Under the pieces are notes generated by a model. The model searched no databases. It saw only the letters and a program-made list of their open reading frames with translations, and was not told where the DNA came from. From Lachnoclostridium sp. An14 (GTDB taxonomy: Bacteria > Bacillota > Clostridia > Lachnospirales > Lachnospiraceae), in the NCBI RefSeq assembly GCF_002160755.1, contig NZ_NFLE01000002.1, forward strand, positions 62,001 to 126,000: 64,000 nucleotides of DNA, read 5' to 3'. The position numbers were made by a program, and so were the translations under genes. Position 1 is the stretch's first letter. Every line of letters begins with the position of its first letter. Of the stretch, positions 53,882 through 63,141 are shown one piece after another.

Positions 53882-55792
53882 ATGATGAACAGACGAATCT
53901 TTGCGGGAGCGGCCCCCGGACTGGCCGCCGCCCTCTTTCTGGCTGGCTGCCAGGGGGCGCAGACAACTGCATCCACATCCGAGACCACCGGTGCCGGGAC
54001 GGAAACCGTCATCGACGCCAGCGGATCCCAGGTAAACGTCACCGGAAACGGGGCCGCTGCCAACGGGACGGTGATCACCATTTCCCAGGGCGGAAACTAC
54101 CGCCTTACGGGAACCATCGACGACGGCCAGCTGCTGATCCAGGCCGGGGATCAGTCGGAGGTACGGCTGATTCTGGACGGCTTTTCCATCTCCAGCTCCG
54201 ACCGCGCCGCCATCTACGCCGATAGCTGCGAAACCCTCACCATCCAGCTGGAGGAGAGCACGGAAAACTACGTGGGCGACAGTCGCGTTTATGACGAGGC
54301 AAATCCCTCCGACGATCCGGACGCCCCCATCTTCTGTGAAAACAGCCTCATCCTGGAGGGCGCCGGCACTTTGGAGGTAAACGGCTCCTATCAGGAGGGC
54401 ATCCGGGCCAAAGGGGATCTCTCCATCCTCTCCGGAACCTACCGCGTTGAGGCCGCCAACGACGGCATCAAGGGCAAGGACTCCGTGGTGATCCAAGACG
54501 GAGACCTCTCCATCCAGGCCGGAGGCGACGGCATCCAGGCGGACAATGACTCCGACGAAGGAAAGGGAACCGTCTCCGTCTCCGGCGGTAGTCTCCAGAT
54601 CTCGGCCGCGGAGAAGGGCATCAAGGCCGTCACTTCCCTCCTGATTGAGGACGGCACCTTCTCCATCCAGTCGGAGGACGACGCCGTCCACAGCAACGGG
54701 GATGTGACCGTAACCGGCGGCAGTTTCACCCTGGCCACGGGAGACGACGGCATCCACGGGGACGGCCAGGTGACCATCACCGGCGGCACCATCGGCATCA
54801 CTGAGAGCTACGAGGGCATCGAGGGGCTGAGCGTGAACATCTCCGGGGACGCTGACATCTCCATCGTCTCCACCGACGACGGCATCAACGCCGCCGGTGG
54901 CACGGACGCCTCGGGAACCGGCGGCCGGTTTGGCGGCGATCCCTTCGCCGCGGAAGAAGGGGCTATCATCCGCATCTCAAGCGGCACGGTGGCCATCCAG
55001 GCCGGTGGGGACGGCGTGGACTCCAACGGCGACTTTTATCTGGAGGGCGGCACCCTCTATGTGGAGTCAAACGGCAGAGGGGACGGCATCCTGGACTACA
55101 ACGGCACCGGCTCCATCACCGGCGGCACCTTCGCGGGAGCCGGAACCGCGGGAATGTTTCAGTACCCCTCCGGGGAGGGGAACCAGCCCGCCCTGGTGCA
55201 GTACTTTGACTCCCCCCAGGCGGCCGGCAGCCTGATCACCGTGGCCGGGGCGGACGGGGAAACGCTTTTCTCCTGGACACCCGCCGGAGAATACTCCGTC
55301 TTTCTGTTCAGCTCCCCGGACCTGACTAACGGCGATACCTATCAGCTCACTGCCGGGGAGACCACGGCGGACGTCCAGGCCCAGGAAACCATCGCCCAGA
55401 CCGGCGCAGGCGGCCGCGGAGGCATGGGCGGCGGAATGGGCGGCGGCCGGAGGCCCGGAAATGGGGAACGGCCAGCAGACGGCGAATGGCCGGAAAACGG
55501 GGACATCCCCGCAGGCGGTGAGCGTCCGGAAAACGGAGAAATCCCCGCAGGCGGCGAGCAACCGGAAAACGGGGAAAGCCCCGCAGGCGGAAAACGGCCG
55601 GAACACGGCCAGATGCCTCCTGACGGCGAGCAACCAGAAAACAGCCAAACTCCCCCTGACGGAGCCGGAACTCCCGGCGCTCCCGGCGGCCGGGGCGGCC
55701 GAGGTCAGGGAGGCGGACAGCCCGAAAATGGGGAAAGCCCCGCCGAAACCTTCGCCGAAACCTCCGACGCTGAACCCCTTTCCCCGTCCTGA
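53882..55792 (+). CDS. Carbohydrate-binding-domain lipoprotein with Gly/Pro/Glu-rich repeat tail
   Basis: A 636-residue precursor with a lipoprotein signal (MNRRIFAGAAPGLAAALFLA then GC, Cys about 22). Residues about 50-450 are a beta-helix-like domain made of repeated short strands with DDGI, SNGD and GG turns (EAANDGIKGKDSVVIQDGDL, AGGDGVDSNGDFYLEGGTL), as in proteins annotated carbohydrate-binding domain-containing. After about 520 follows a low-complexity tail with tandem units such as ENGEIPAGGEQP and a Glu/Ser end. It is exported and probably wall- or capsule-associated. Third gene of the VTC operon, 38 bases after DUF4956; AAAAGGAG site. Confidence 0.85.
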   Translation: MMNRRIFAGAAPGLAAALFLAGCQGAQTTASTSETTGAGTETVIDASGSQVNVTGNGAAANGTVITISQGGNYRLTGTIDDGQLLIQAGDQSEVRLILDGFSISSSDRAAIYADSCETLTIQLEESTENYVGDSRVYDEANPSDDPDAPIFCENSLILEGAGTLEVNGSYQEGIRAKGDLSILSGTYRVEAANDGIKGKDSVVIQDGDLSIQAGGDGIQADNDSDEGKGTVSVSGGSLQISAAEKGIKAVTSLLIEDGTFSIQSEDDAVHSNGDVTVTGGSFTLATGDDGIHGDGQVTITGGTIGITESYEGIEGLSVNISGDADISIVSTDDGINAAGGTDASGTGGRFGGDPFAAEEGAIIRISSGTVAIQAGGDGVDSNGDFYLEGGTLYVESNGRGDGILDYNGTGSITGGTFAGAGTAGMFQYPSGEGNQPALVQYFDSPQAAGSLITVAGADGETLFSWTPAGEYSVFLFSSPDLTNGDTYQLTAGETTADVQAQETIAQTGAGGRGGMGGGMGGGRRPGNGERPADGEWPENGDIPAGGERPENGEIPAGGEQPENGESPAGGKRPEHGQMPPDGEQPENSQTPPDGAGTPGAPGGRGGRGQGGGQPENGESPAETFAETSDAEPLSPS

Positions 55793-55860
55793 ACAAAAAC
55801 AGCCATAAAGCACTGACCCAAAATAAACCCAAAACGTGAATCATAAAACAAAACCGTCAA

Positions 55861-55909
55861 AAAAGGAGGTTCCCCGCGGCCATCACCGTTCCACGGAAAA
55901 CCTCCTTTT
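55861..55909. terminator. Bidirectional terminator between the lipoprotein and pepP
   Basis: AAAAGGAGGTT and AACCTCCTTTT arms with a 27-base loop, followed by T on the plus strand and preceded by A (T on the minus strand). It serves both convergent genes. Confidence 0.85.
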
Positions 55910-55965
55910 TTACATTTTATTCCGTTTTTATGTTTTATTCCAAATATTGCAAATATTCCGAAAGA

Positions 55966-57042
55966 TTAGGAAATGATCTCCAGCTCCTTGGAATCCTTGT
56001 TCAGGCTCACCGCCCCGTCCTTGGTGATCAACATCAGATCCTCAATCCGCACGCCGAACTCCCCGGGCAGGTAAATGCCGGGCTCGCAGGAGAAGATCAT
56101 GCCCTCCTCCACCACGTCCTGGTTGATGGCGGACACGTCGCCGGCGTCGTGCACCTCAATGCCGATGCAGTGCCCCAGACGGTGGGTGAAATAGGGGCCG
56201 TAACCAGCCTCCGTGATAATGTCCCTGGCCACCTTGTCGATGTCGCAGAACCGCATTCCCGGTTTCATCACTGCCTGGGCGCTTAAGTTGGCCTTCTTTA
56301 CCACCTCGTACACCTCTCTCTGTTTCTCGCTAACGCTCTGGTAGAAGAAGGTTCTGGTCATATCAGAACAGTAGTCGTTCACCTTGCAGCCCACGTCAAA
56401 GAGCACGCAGTCTCCCGGCTTTAACACCGTGCCGTCCGGCTTGTGGTGACCCTCCGCCGCGTTGGCCCCAAAGCTTACCAGGGGGCCGAAGGACGGTCCC
56501 TGGGTGCCCAGGCGCTTGTAGATGGCGTTCATGCCGGCAGCTACCTCCAGCTCCGTCACGCCCTCCTTAATCAGGCCCCGGAACTCCGCCATGGCCTGGT
56601 CGTTTAACTGGGAGGCGTAGATCATTTTCTCCTTCTCCGCCTCGTCTTTTACCCGGCGGGCGGCGTCCACGCACTCGGAGGCGTTCTTATAGCCCTTTCC
56701 GGCTCCCAGATCCATCAGCTCCAGCAGGAATCTGGCGGCCATCTTTTTGTCGATGCCCAGGGGTTTTTCATGGTCGGTGTAGGACGCGATGATCTCGCAG
56801 CCCGGGTCGGTGTCGGAAAACCACACCTTCTCCATGCCGATGTCTCCGTCCACCTTAAACAGCTTGTTTACAAACAGCTTATGGCCGCCGTCTGCGCTCA
56901 GATACAGAGCCAGCAGCCGCTCGTTGGGCAGGATCCACTTGCCCGTGAGATAGAAAATGGAGTTCGGATCGCTGACGAGCATCTGCTCCAGGCCGCGCTC
57001 CTTCATTTTTCCCAGAACCCGTTTGATTCTCTCCTCAAACAT
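55966..57042 (-). CDS. M24 family Xaa-Pro aminopeptidase
   Basis: Metallopeptidase releasing the residue before proline. The 358-residue protein has a creatinase-like N-domain (about 1-125) and a pita-bread catalytic domain with the metal ligands Asp in LFDVGCKVNDY and CSDMTRTFF, His in THRLGHCIGIEVHD, Glu in FSCEPGIYLPGEF and the last Glu in GVRIEDLMLI. AGGAGGAACG site. It ends the AbgT-side gene group and may process peptides for the neighbouring transporters. Confidence 0.92.
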   Translation of the reverse strand: MFEERIKRVLGKMKERGLEQMLVSDPNSIFYLTGKWILPNERLLALYLSADGGHKLFVNKLFKVDGDIGMEKVWFSDTDPGCEIIASYTDHEKPLGIDKKMAARFLLELMDLGAGKGYKNASECVDAARRVKDEAEKEKMIYASQLNDQAMAEFRGLIKEGVTELEVAAGMNAIYKRLGTQGPSFGPLVSFGANAAEGHHKPDGTVLKPGDCVLFDVGCKVNDYCSDMTRTFFYQSVSEKQREVYEVVKKANLSAQAVMKPGMRFCDIDKVARDIITEAGYGPYFTHRLGHCIGIEVHDAGDVSAINQDVVEEGMIFSCEPGIYLPGEFGVRIEDLMLITKDGAVSLNKDSKELEIIS

Positions 57043-57129
57043 AATACGTTCCTCCTGTTGATATGGCCGGCGAAGGATTTCCGCCGGCCTTGTTCAGCCA
57101 TTTTCTGAAATGGGTGTGATGGTTTTTGA

Positions 57130-58716
57130 TTACATTCCGTAGAATACCGGCGCGCCAGGTCCCAGAGGCAGGTTGATGCCCATCATGTTTAACGCCATCC
57201 ACAGGGCCAGCAGGATGGACCAGCCGATGAGGAACGCGAAGGAATAGGGAACCATGGAGGACACCAGCGTACCCCAGCCGCTGTCCTTGTCGTACTTCTT
57301 CATAATGGTCAGGATGTAGGGGATCCAGGCCAGTACCGGAGCGATCAGGTTCATGGTGCTGTCGCCGATACGGTATGCCACCTGGGTCAGCTCTGGGGAC
57401 AGTCCCATCTTCATGAACATGGGAACGAACACCGGCGCGAAGATGGCGTACTTCGCGGACGCGGATGCCATAAACAGGTTGATGAAACCGGTCAGCAGTA
57501 CAAAGCAGAGGATCAGTCCGATGGGATGGATGTTCACCTTCTGCAGCAGCTCCGCGCCCTTGAAGGACAGGATTCTGCCGATGTTGGTGTAGCTGAAGTA
57601 GTTGGTAAACTGCGCTGCCATAAATGCCATGGCGATAAATCCGGAGATGGAGGCGATGGCCTTGCTGAAGGACGCCACCACATCCTTGTCGTTCTTAAAG
57701 GTTCCGCAGACCTTGCCGTATACCAGGGACGGAACGAAGAACAGCAAGGTAAACAGCGGGATAATCGCGTTTAACAGGGTGGAGTTGTTGATCAGGCTGC
57801 CGGTCTCCGGGTTTCTCATAAAGGAGTTCTGCGGAATGCAGCTGATCACGTACGCTGCAGCGATGACTACGAATACCCAGTTCGCGATCTTTAAGGCCTT
57901 TTCCTCTTTCGCGGTCATCTCACCGGTGGGCTCCACCAGGCTGCCGTCTCCGTTCTCCTTGTACGGGCCAAGGCGCGGGATGACCACTTTCTCCGTGATG
58001 ATGGTTCCGATGATGGTGATCCAGAAGGTGGATACGATCATGAAGAACCAGTTGGACAGCGGGCTTACGGTGTAAGCCGGATCCAGGGTCTTTGCGGCGG
58101 CATCGGAGAAACCGGATAAAATGGCGTCTGTGGAACCGATGATCAGGTTTGCGGAAAAACCGCCGGACACGCCTGCGAAACCGGCTGCGATACCGGCTAA
58201 GGGGTGCTTGCCGTAAGCCTTAAAGATCATGGCTGCCAGGGGGATAAATACCACGTAACCGGCGTTCTCGGCGATGTTGGTCATAACGCCGATGAACACT
58301 ACCATGGGGGTTACCAGCATGGCAGGGGTGATTTTTACCACCTTGCGGATCAGGCCGTTTAACCAGCCGGAGCTCTCCGCCACGCCGATTCCCAGCATGA
58401 TCACGATGGTAAAGCCTAAGGGAGCGTAGCCGGTAAAGTTGCTCACCGCGGAGGTCAGCATATACCGCAGGCCTGTGACGCTGAACAGGCTTACGATGGA
58501 AACGGTGGTCTCCTCCACCATGCCGCTGGAAGAATTGTACATCTCACCGGATGCGCTCCAGCCCATGAGGGAACCCAGGCCGGAAACCAGCACTACGATC
58601 ACTGCCAGGTAAAAGAAGATGGTCAGCGGGTGAGGCAGGCGGTTTCCCACTACCTCGATCTTATCCAGGCACCGGAGCACCCAGGATTTTTTCTTTGTGT
58701 TCTTGCTCTTTTCCAT
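57130..58716 (-). CDS. AbgT family transporter
   Basis: Membrane transporter family that includes the p-aminobenzoyl-glutamate importer AbgT and the sulfonamide exporter MtrF. The 528-residue protein starts with basic residues, then KIEVVGNRLPHPLTIFFYLA, typical for AbgT, and has about 11-13 helices, GVSGGFSANLIIGSTDAILSG and the C-terminal SPELTQVAYRIGDSTMNLIAP. ATG at 58714-58716 with TAGGAG. The substrate is unknown; the peptidase and amino-acid context suggests an aminoacyl or dipeptide-like compound. Confidence 0.93.
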   Translation of the reverse strand: MEKSKNTKKKSWVLRCLDKIEVVGNRLPHPLTIFFYLAVIVVLVSGLGSLMGWSASGEMYNSSSGMVEETTVSIVSLFSVTGLRYMLTSAVSNFTGYAPLGFTIVIMLGIGVAESSGWLNGLIRKVVKITPAMLVTPMVVFIGVMTNIAENAGYVVFIPLAAMIFKAYGKHPLAGIAAGFAGVSGGFSANLIIGSTDAILSGFSDAAAKTLDPAYTVSPLSNWFFMIVSTFWITIIGTIITEKVVIPRLGPYKENGDGSLVEPTGEMTAKEEKALKIANWVFVVIAAAYVISCIPQNSFMRNPETGSLINNSTLLNAIIPLFTLLFFVPSLVYGKVCGTFKNDKDVVASFSKAIASISGFIAMAFMAAQFTNYFSYTNIGRILSFKGAELLQKVNIHPIGLILCFVLLTGFINLFMASASAKYAIFAPVFVPMFMKMGLSPELTQVAYRIGDSTMNLIAPVLAWIPYILTIMKKYDKDSGWGTLVSSMVPYSFAFLIGWSILLALWMALNMMGINLPLGPGAPVFYGM

Positions 58717-58839
58717 ACTTTTTCTCCTATTCTTATCTTCCCAAGATAATAGTTTCCAGGCCAGACGGCCGTCCGGCCCTGGGATGCCCCGGTCCCCGCC
58801 CCTTCTTTTACAGGCGGGCGGACGAACCTCCGGCATCCG

Positions 58840-60180
58840 TTATTTCGCCGTATTGGACGCGATCAGCGCGGCGTCCCAGACCCCGGAGAAGGGCGGGGAG
58901 TAGCACAGATCCATAAATCCCATCTCGTCCACCGTCAGCCCGGCGTAGATGGCGATGGCGTAGTAGTTGGCTCTGGGAACCACGATTCCCTGGCCCCAGG
59001 TCTCCGCTCCCAGCACCTTTCTGGTGGCTTTGTCATAGATCAGCTTGATGTTCAGCTTTTCCGTGCCGTAGTAGGAAGCGTAGCTGTTTCCGGTGATGGT
59101 GTGGGCCTTGTAGTCCAGGCCGTGGGCCTTCGCCTCCTTCTCGGAAAGCCCCACCTTCGCCGCGTCCATGCCGAACAGGCGCAGGGCTGAGCTGCCGATG
59201 AGCTTAAAGGGTTTCGGCTCCACGCCGCCCAGAAGGTCGCCGATGATGCGGCCCTGCTTGTTGGCATTGGTGCCTAAGGGGGCGTAGGTGTACTCACCCG
59301 TGATGCCTGAGCGCATGATGCTGCAGTCACCGGCGGCGTACACGTCCGCCACGTTGGTCTCCATCCGCTCATTTACCAGGATGGCGCCGTTTCTCGCCTT
59401 CTCCACCGTGTCGATGAAGGAGGTGGCGGGAGCGATGCCGGCGCTGTTGATGAGGATGTCCACCGGGAGCTCCTCCGTCTCATCGCCGTTTTGCAGGATT
59501 ACGGCGGTCACACGGCCGTTTTCACCCTTTAACTCCGTGACCCGGCAGCCCGTCTTTACGGTCACGCCGTTTTTCTCCATCTCCCCTTCCAGGGCCTCGC
59601 TCACTTCCTGGTCAAAGGAGGAGAGGATGTGGTCCGCCAGCTCCACCACAGTCACTTCTTTTCCGTAGCGGCGGCAGGCCTCGGAGACCTCCAGGCCGAT
59701 AAAGCCGGCTCCCACGATGACCACATGGCGGTTGTTCTCGTCAAACAGCGCCGTTTTCACCCTGGTGCCGTCGGCCACGTCGCGGATCTCGAACAGGTTC
59801 TCATAGGCCTGGTCAAAGGGCGGGAAATGGCGCACCGCCGCGCCGCTGCCGATCACCAGCTTGTCATAGCTGTCCGTAAACTCCTCGCCGGTCTTTAAAT
59901 TTTTCACCAGCACCGTCTTCTTGTCCGTGTCCACCTTGAGCACCTCGTGGTACGTCTTGATGGGGATGCCGCTCTGGGAGAACTCCTCCGCCGTTCTGGC
60001 GATTAAGTCTCTGCCCTGCTTGATGTGGTCGGAAATGTAGAAGGGAATGCCGCAGGCTCCATAGGACACCTCGCCGCCCTTCTCGTAGACCATGATCTCC
60101 ACCTGATCCTTCAGGTTTCGTTTCAGCTTGGAGGCCGCCGACATTCCGGCCGCCACCCCGCCAATGATCACTACCTTCAC
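58840..60180 (-). CDS. FAD/NAD(P)-dependent CoA-disulfide-reductase-like oxidoreductase
   Basis: Flavoprotein of the CoA-disulfide reductase / NADH oxidase (Nox/NPR) family. The 446-residue protein has the FAD motif VVIIGGVAAGMSAASKLKR (about 2-20), the single redox-active Cys in VSYGACGIPFYIS (about 43), a central NAD motif VVIVGAGFIGLEVSEACRRYG, and DVYAAGDCSIM. The C-terminal dimer domain is complete. GTG start at 60178-60180 with AAGGGTGAG. It overlaps the end of the symporter gene by 4 bases. It could be an NADH oxidase, CoA-disulfide reductase or other thiol reductase. Confidence 0.9.
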   Translation of the reverse strand: MKVVIIGGVAAGMSAASKLKRNLKDQVEIMVYEKGGEVSYGACGIPFYISDHIKQGRDLIARTAEEFSQSGIPIKTYHEVLKVDTDKKTVLVKNLKTGEEFTDSYDKLVIGSGAAVRHFPPFDQAYENLFEIRDVADGTRVKTALFDENNRHVVIVGAGFIGLEVSEACRRYGKEVTVVELADHILSSFDQEVSEALEGEMEKNGVTVKTGCRVTELKGENGRVTAVILQNGDETEELPVDILINSAGIAPATSFIDTVEKARNGAILVNERMETNVADVYAAGDCSIMRSGITGEYTYAPLGTNANKQGRIIGDLLGGVEPKPFKLIGSSALRLFGMDAAKVGLSEKEAKAHGLDYKAHTITGNSYASYYGTEKLNIKLIYDKATRKVLGAETWGQGIVVPRANYYAIAIYAGLTVDEMGFMDLCYSPPFSGVWDAALIASNTAK

Positions 60181-61490
60181 GTTCTCACCCTTCTTTCTAC
60201 AATGATCGCATTTGTGATACAACCGGTTACATTGATGAGCGTTCTGGGCACGTCTCCGATGGGGTCAATGGCGATCATGGGGCCAAGGCCGCTTACGGCA
60301 CCTTCCATTCCCGTTCCCATTACCGCCGCAAACTCCGCCATGGTAGCCGTACCAGGCGCTCCGGTGATTCCGTAGGAGGAGAGTACCACCACGATCACCG
60401 CCGCCGCGATGAGCGCAGGCGTAAACTCCGCCCCCGCCATGTGCACCGTAAATACCAGGGCCATAGCCGGAAACAGCGCCGCGCAGCCCTGCATTCCGGA
60501 GGAAATGGCATAGGCGGCCACCTCGTCCGTCACCTCGGCGTTTAAGCCCAGGCCCTCGGAGAGGGCTTTCTTCGCCTCCGGCAGGCAGGCGCCGCCGGAT
60601 CTGGTCTTTAACGCCTTCACCATGGCCTCCTTGCCAGCCCGGAAAAAGGCTGCCGGACCTACCCCAAACACGGCGGCCAATATCAGCTGGATCACCAGCA
60701 TTGCCGCCGCCGCCAGGGTCAGCACCAGCAGGAATTTCACTACCTGCCACACTGCCCAAGGGCCGGACGCAGCCGCCAGAGCGGTCATAATGGCCGCCGC
60801 CCCGGAGGGTTTCCAGGCGATCACCGTCTTGCACACGCTTCCCATGATGGAAAACGCCGCCTCCGTCAGGTCAAAAAACGGTTTCACGGTGTCCATGTAC
60901 TTTCCGGACATCCGCCTGGCCGCGATTCCCGTCAGGGCACCGGCCACAAACACTGCCACCGTCTTTCCAAGGAGCAGATCCGCCGCCAGATTCACCGGGG
61001 CAAGAGCTGCGATGAGCGCCGGCAGGCTTTCCCCTCCTGCCCGCACTGCTCCAAAACAGCCCGTCTGCCCGCCCACGTGGAACCATATGCCAAAAAACAG
61101 CCCGATTCCACAGGAGATGGCCAGCATCAGGGTGTTGACCTGCTTTTTCACCTTTACCTCACGGGGCGTCACCTTGTACGCCGGGGTGTGGAGTACCATA
61201 CGCACCGTGGAAATGAATACCACCGGCCCGATGAGCACCCGAAACAGCCCCAAATACACGGACTGTGCCATGGAAAACCAGTCGGAGGCGCCGCCCACGG
61301 CAAGTCCCGCCCGGCCCGCGGCGTATACCGCCAGCCCGAACACCGTACCGCAGCCGCTGCCCACCAGCACCCTGGAGGCAAAGCTCAGTTTTTTCTTCGG
61401 CAGATGGTTCATGCCGTAAAGCATGACCAGAAACAGGATCACAGCCCCTGCCGAAACAAGGCTGTTCACCGATAAAAACTGCTGAAACAC
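60177..61490 (-). CDS. Dicarboxylate/amino acid:cation symporter (SDF/DAACS family)
   Basis: Secondary transporter for dicarboxylates or amino acids. The 437-residue protein has eight or more helices. Hairpin-loop and substrate motifs near the C-terminus are VLSSYGITGAPGTATMAEFA and PIGDVPRTLINVTGCITNAI, matching the family NVxGD-type helix 8, but with Cys (GC) where most members have Asp (GD). GTG start at 61488-61490, with GGAGG 9 bases before; in-frame ATG at 61517 is the alternative. First gene of a symporter-flavoprotein-AbgT-peptidase set. Confidence 0.85.
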   Translation of the reverse strand: MFQQFLSVNSLVSAGAVILFLVMLYGMNHLPKKKLSFASRVLVGSGCGTVFGLAVYAAGRAGLAVGGASDWFSMAQSVYLGLFRVLIGPVVFISTVRMVLHTPAYKVTPREVKVKKQVNTLMLAISCGIGLFFGIWFHVGGQTGCFGAVRAGGESLPALIAALAPVNLAADLLLGKTVAVFVAGALTGIAARRMSGKYMDTVKPFFDLTEAAFSIMGSVCKTVIAWKPSGAAAIMTALAAASGPWAVWQVVKFLLVLTLAAAAMLVIQLILAAVFGVGPAAFFRAGKEAMVKALKTRSGGACLPEAKKALSEGLGLNAEVTDEVAAYAISSGMQGCAALFPAMALVFTVHMAGAEFTPALIAAAVIVVVLSSYGITGAPGTATMAEFAAVMGTGMEGAVSGLGPMIAIDPIGDVPRTLINVTGCITNAIIVERRVRT

Positions 61491-61590
61491 GATTCCATTC
61501 CTCCAATCTTTCAGCATCAACCATTGATCCAGAACCGTTTTTGTACAATTCCCACGAATTGACCTTCCATTCCCGGTTCCTTTCCATTAA

Positions 61591-61619
61591 ATTTTACAAT
61601 CATTTTTGAAAAATGTCAA
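61591..61619 (-). promoter_or_regulatory. Promoter of the symporter operon with an upstream palindrome
   Basis: Minus strand TTGACA (61619-61614), 17 bases, TAAAAT (61596-61591). An AT-rich palindrome TTATCATGATAA lies at 61639-61650, just upstream of the -35, a plausible activator site. Confidence 0.75.
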
Positions 61620-61664
61620 TCACATTAATAATAATTTATTATCATGATAAAATATGGTAAAATC

Positions 61665-61681
61665 AGGAAACGCAGTTTCCT
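61665..61681. repeat. R2 core hairpin alone
   Basis: AGGAAAC-GCA-GTTTCCT, the perfect core hairpin of R2, followed by TGTTAAATAAAA. The rest of the R2 unit is absent. Confidence 0.65.
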
Positions 61682-61687
61682 GTTAAA

Positions 61688-61753
61688 TAAAAAATCCCGG
61701 CAGCACCTTCTGTCCGGAGCCGACTTTGGCTCCGACAAAAAGCGCCGCCGGGA
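61688..61753 (-). terminator. Terminator of the YheO-like regulator gene
   Basis: TCCCGGC/GCCGGGA outer stem with an inner CGGAGCC/GGCTCCG stem; TTTTTTAT follows on the minus strand. Confidence 0.8.
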
Positions 61754-61777
61754 CCTGCCCGGCTGACGGTCTGTCAG

Positions 61778-62446
61778 CTACGTGTTTTTATTTTTTGATA
61801 TTTTTGAAAGATACCGGTAAATGCTGGCTTCCGAGCAGTACAGATACTGGGCGGCCTCGCCCACGGCCCCTTTCAGCTGGAACAGGCCGCTGTTGTTTAG
61901 CCGCTCCACAATGCTCAGACGGTCCTCCTGGGTCAGCCGCTCCCGCACGATGGCCTCGCAGGAACCCATGGTCTCCATCACCGCCCGCTCCAGAAGATCC
62001 CGCATCACGTCGTTGGAAAAGGTCTCCACCGTCTTTCCGCAGACCAGACCGTCCTCCTCCTCCGGCAGCAGGTGCATTCCTCCCAGCCGCAGGATGTCCT
62101 CGCTCAGCTTTTGATATTTTGTCATATCAATGTTAATGCAGAGCTGGCCCACCAGTTCCCCGTTTTCCCGGATGAAGTAGGTGGAGGAGCGCAGCTTTTT
62201 ATTGGGCTTTGCCTTGCCTAAGTAATTGACTACGTAGTCCCGTTCCTTCCACTGCTCGCTGGCCAGCACCGACAGCGTAAAGTCCGTGATGGGCGCCCCC
62301 ACCGTCCTTCCGCTCACGTGGCCGTTGGCGATGGCGATGATGTCGTGATTCGGTTTCCGGCAGTCCCGCAGGACCACCTCTGTGTCCTCTCCCATCACCA
62401 GTCCCAGGAAATCCACCAGTTTTTTGTAATAATCCAAAATATCCAC
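61778..62446 (-). CDS. YheO-like PAS and HTH transcriptional regulator
   Basis: A 222-residue regulator with an N-terminal YheO-like PAS domain (about 5-115; MGEDTEVVLRDCRKPNHDII, SSTYFIRENGELVGQLCINID) and a C-terminal HTH_22-type domain (about 155-215; LTQEDRLSIVERLNNSGLF, then GAVGEAAQYLYCSEASIYRY). Homologues (YheO, DauR) control amino-acid catabolic or transport genes. It is 30 bases behind greA and upstream of the symporter operon, which is its likely target. Confidence 0.9.
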   Translation of the reverse strand: MDILDYYKKLVDFLGLVMGEDTEVVLRDCRKPNHDIIAIANGHVSGRTVGAPITDFTLSVLASEQWKERDYVVNYLGKAKPNKKLRSSTYFIRENGELVGQLCINIDMTKYQKLSEDILRLGGMHLLPEEEDGLVCGKTVETFSNDVMRDLLERAVMETMGSCEAIVRERLTQEDRLSIVERLNNSGLFQLKGAVGEAAQYLYCSEASIYRYLSKISKNKNT

Positions 62447-62476
62447 AACGATCCCCTTTAAAGTCCCGTGACCTGA

Positions 62477-62959
62477 TTATGATACTCTCTGGATCTCCAG
62501 CACCTTATACTGGATGGTGCCTACCTGTGTCTCCACATCCACTACGTCGCCCACGCGTCTTCCGATCAGCGCCTGGCCCACGGGGGACTCGTTGGAAATT
62601 TTATTCTGAAGGCTGTTGGCCTCGGTGGAGCCTACGATGTAAAACTCCATCTCCTCGTCCTCATCCATGTCGTTTACCTTTACCTTACAGCCCACGTTGA
62701 TCTTGTCAAGGTCGATCTCATCCTCAACCACAACCTCGGCGTTCTTTAAGAGTTTCTCCAGCTCCTCGATTCTGGCCTCGATGTCTCTCTGCTCATCCTT
62801 GGCAGCATCGTACTCCGCGTTCTCGGACAGGTCCCCCTGCTCTCTCGCCTCTTTGATCTTCTGTGCTACTTCTTTCCGTTTGAATACTTTCAGATTCTGC
62901 AGCTCGTCCTCGTATTGTTTCAGACCTGCATAGGTCAAGATGTTCTTCTTCTCAGCCAT
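62477..62959 (-). CDS. greA: Transcription elongation factor GreA
   Basis: Rescues backtracked RNA polymerase by stimulating transcript cleavage. The 160-residue protein has the N-terminal coiled coil (about 10-75; REQGDLSENAEYDAAKDEQ carries the acidic tip) and a C-terminal FKBP-like domain with SNESPVGQALIGRRVGDVVD. Normal length. Own promoter at 63051-63079. Confidence 0.97.
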   Translation of the reverse strand: MAEKKNILTYAGLKQYEDELQNLKVFKRKEVAQKIKEAREQGDLSENAEYDAAKDEQRDIEARIEELEKLLKNAEVVVEDEIDLDKINVGCKVKVNDMDEDEEMEFYIVGSTEANSLQNKISNESPVGQALIGRRVGDVVDVETQVGTIQYKVLEIQRVS

Positions 62960-63050
62960 TTCTTCTGCTTCCTTCCTTACCTTAAATTTCTCACCTGCCG
63001 GGCTGTAACCCTATACAGTATACGACAGGCTACCTTCTCGCATTCACAGT

Positions 63051-63079
63051 ATTATAGCTTAAACCATTTCTGATGTCAA
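63051..63079 (-). promoter_or_regulatory. Sigma-A promoter of greA
   Basis: Minus strand TTGACA (63079-63074), 17 bases, TATAAT (63056-63051). Confidence 0.88.
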
Positions 63080-63141
63080 GAAGCCGGTGCGCCCAAATCC
63101 GGCGGCCTCAGACTTCTCCCGGCGAGAACCTGCCGGGCCGG

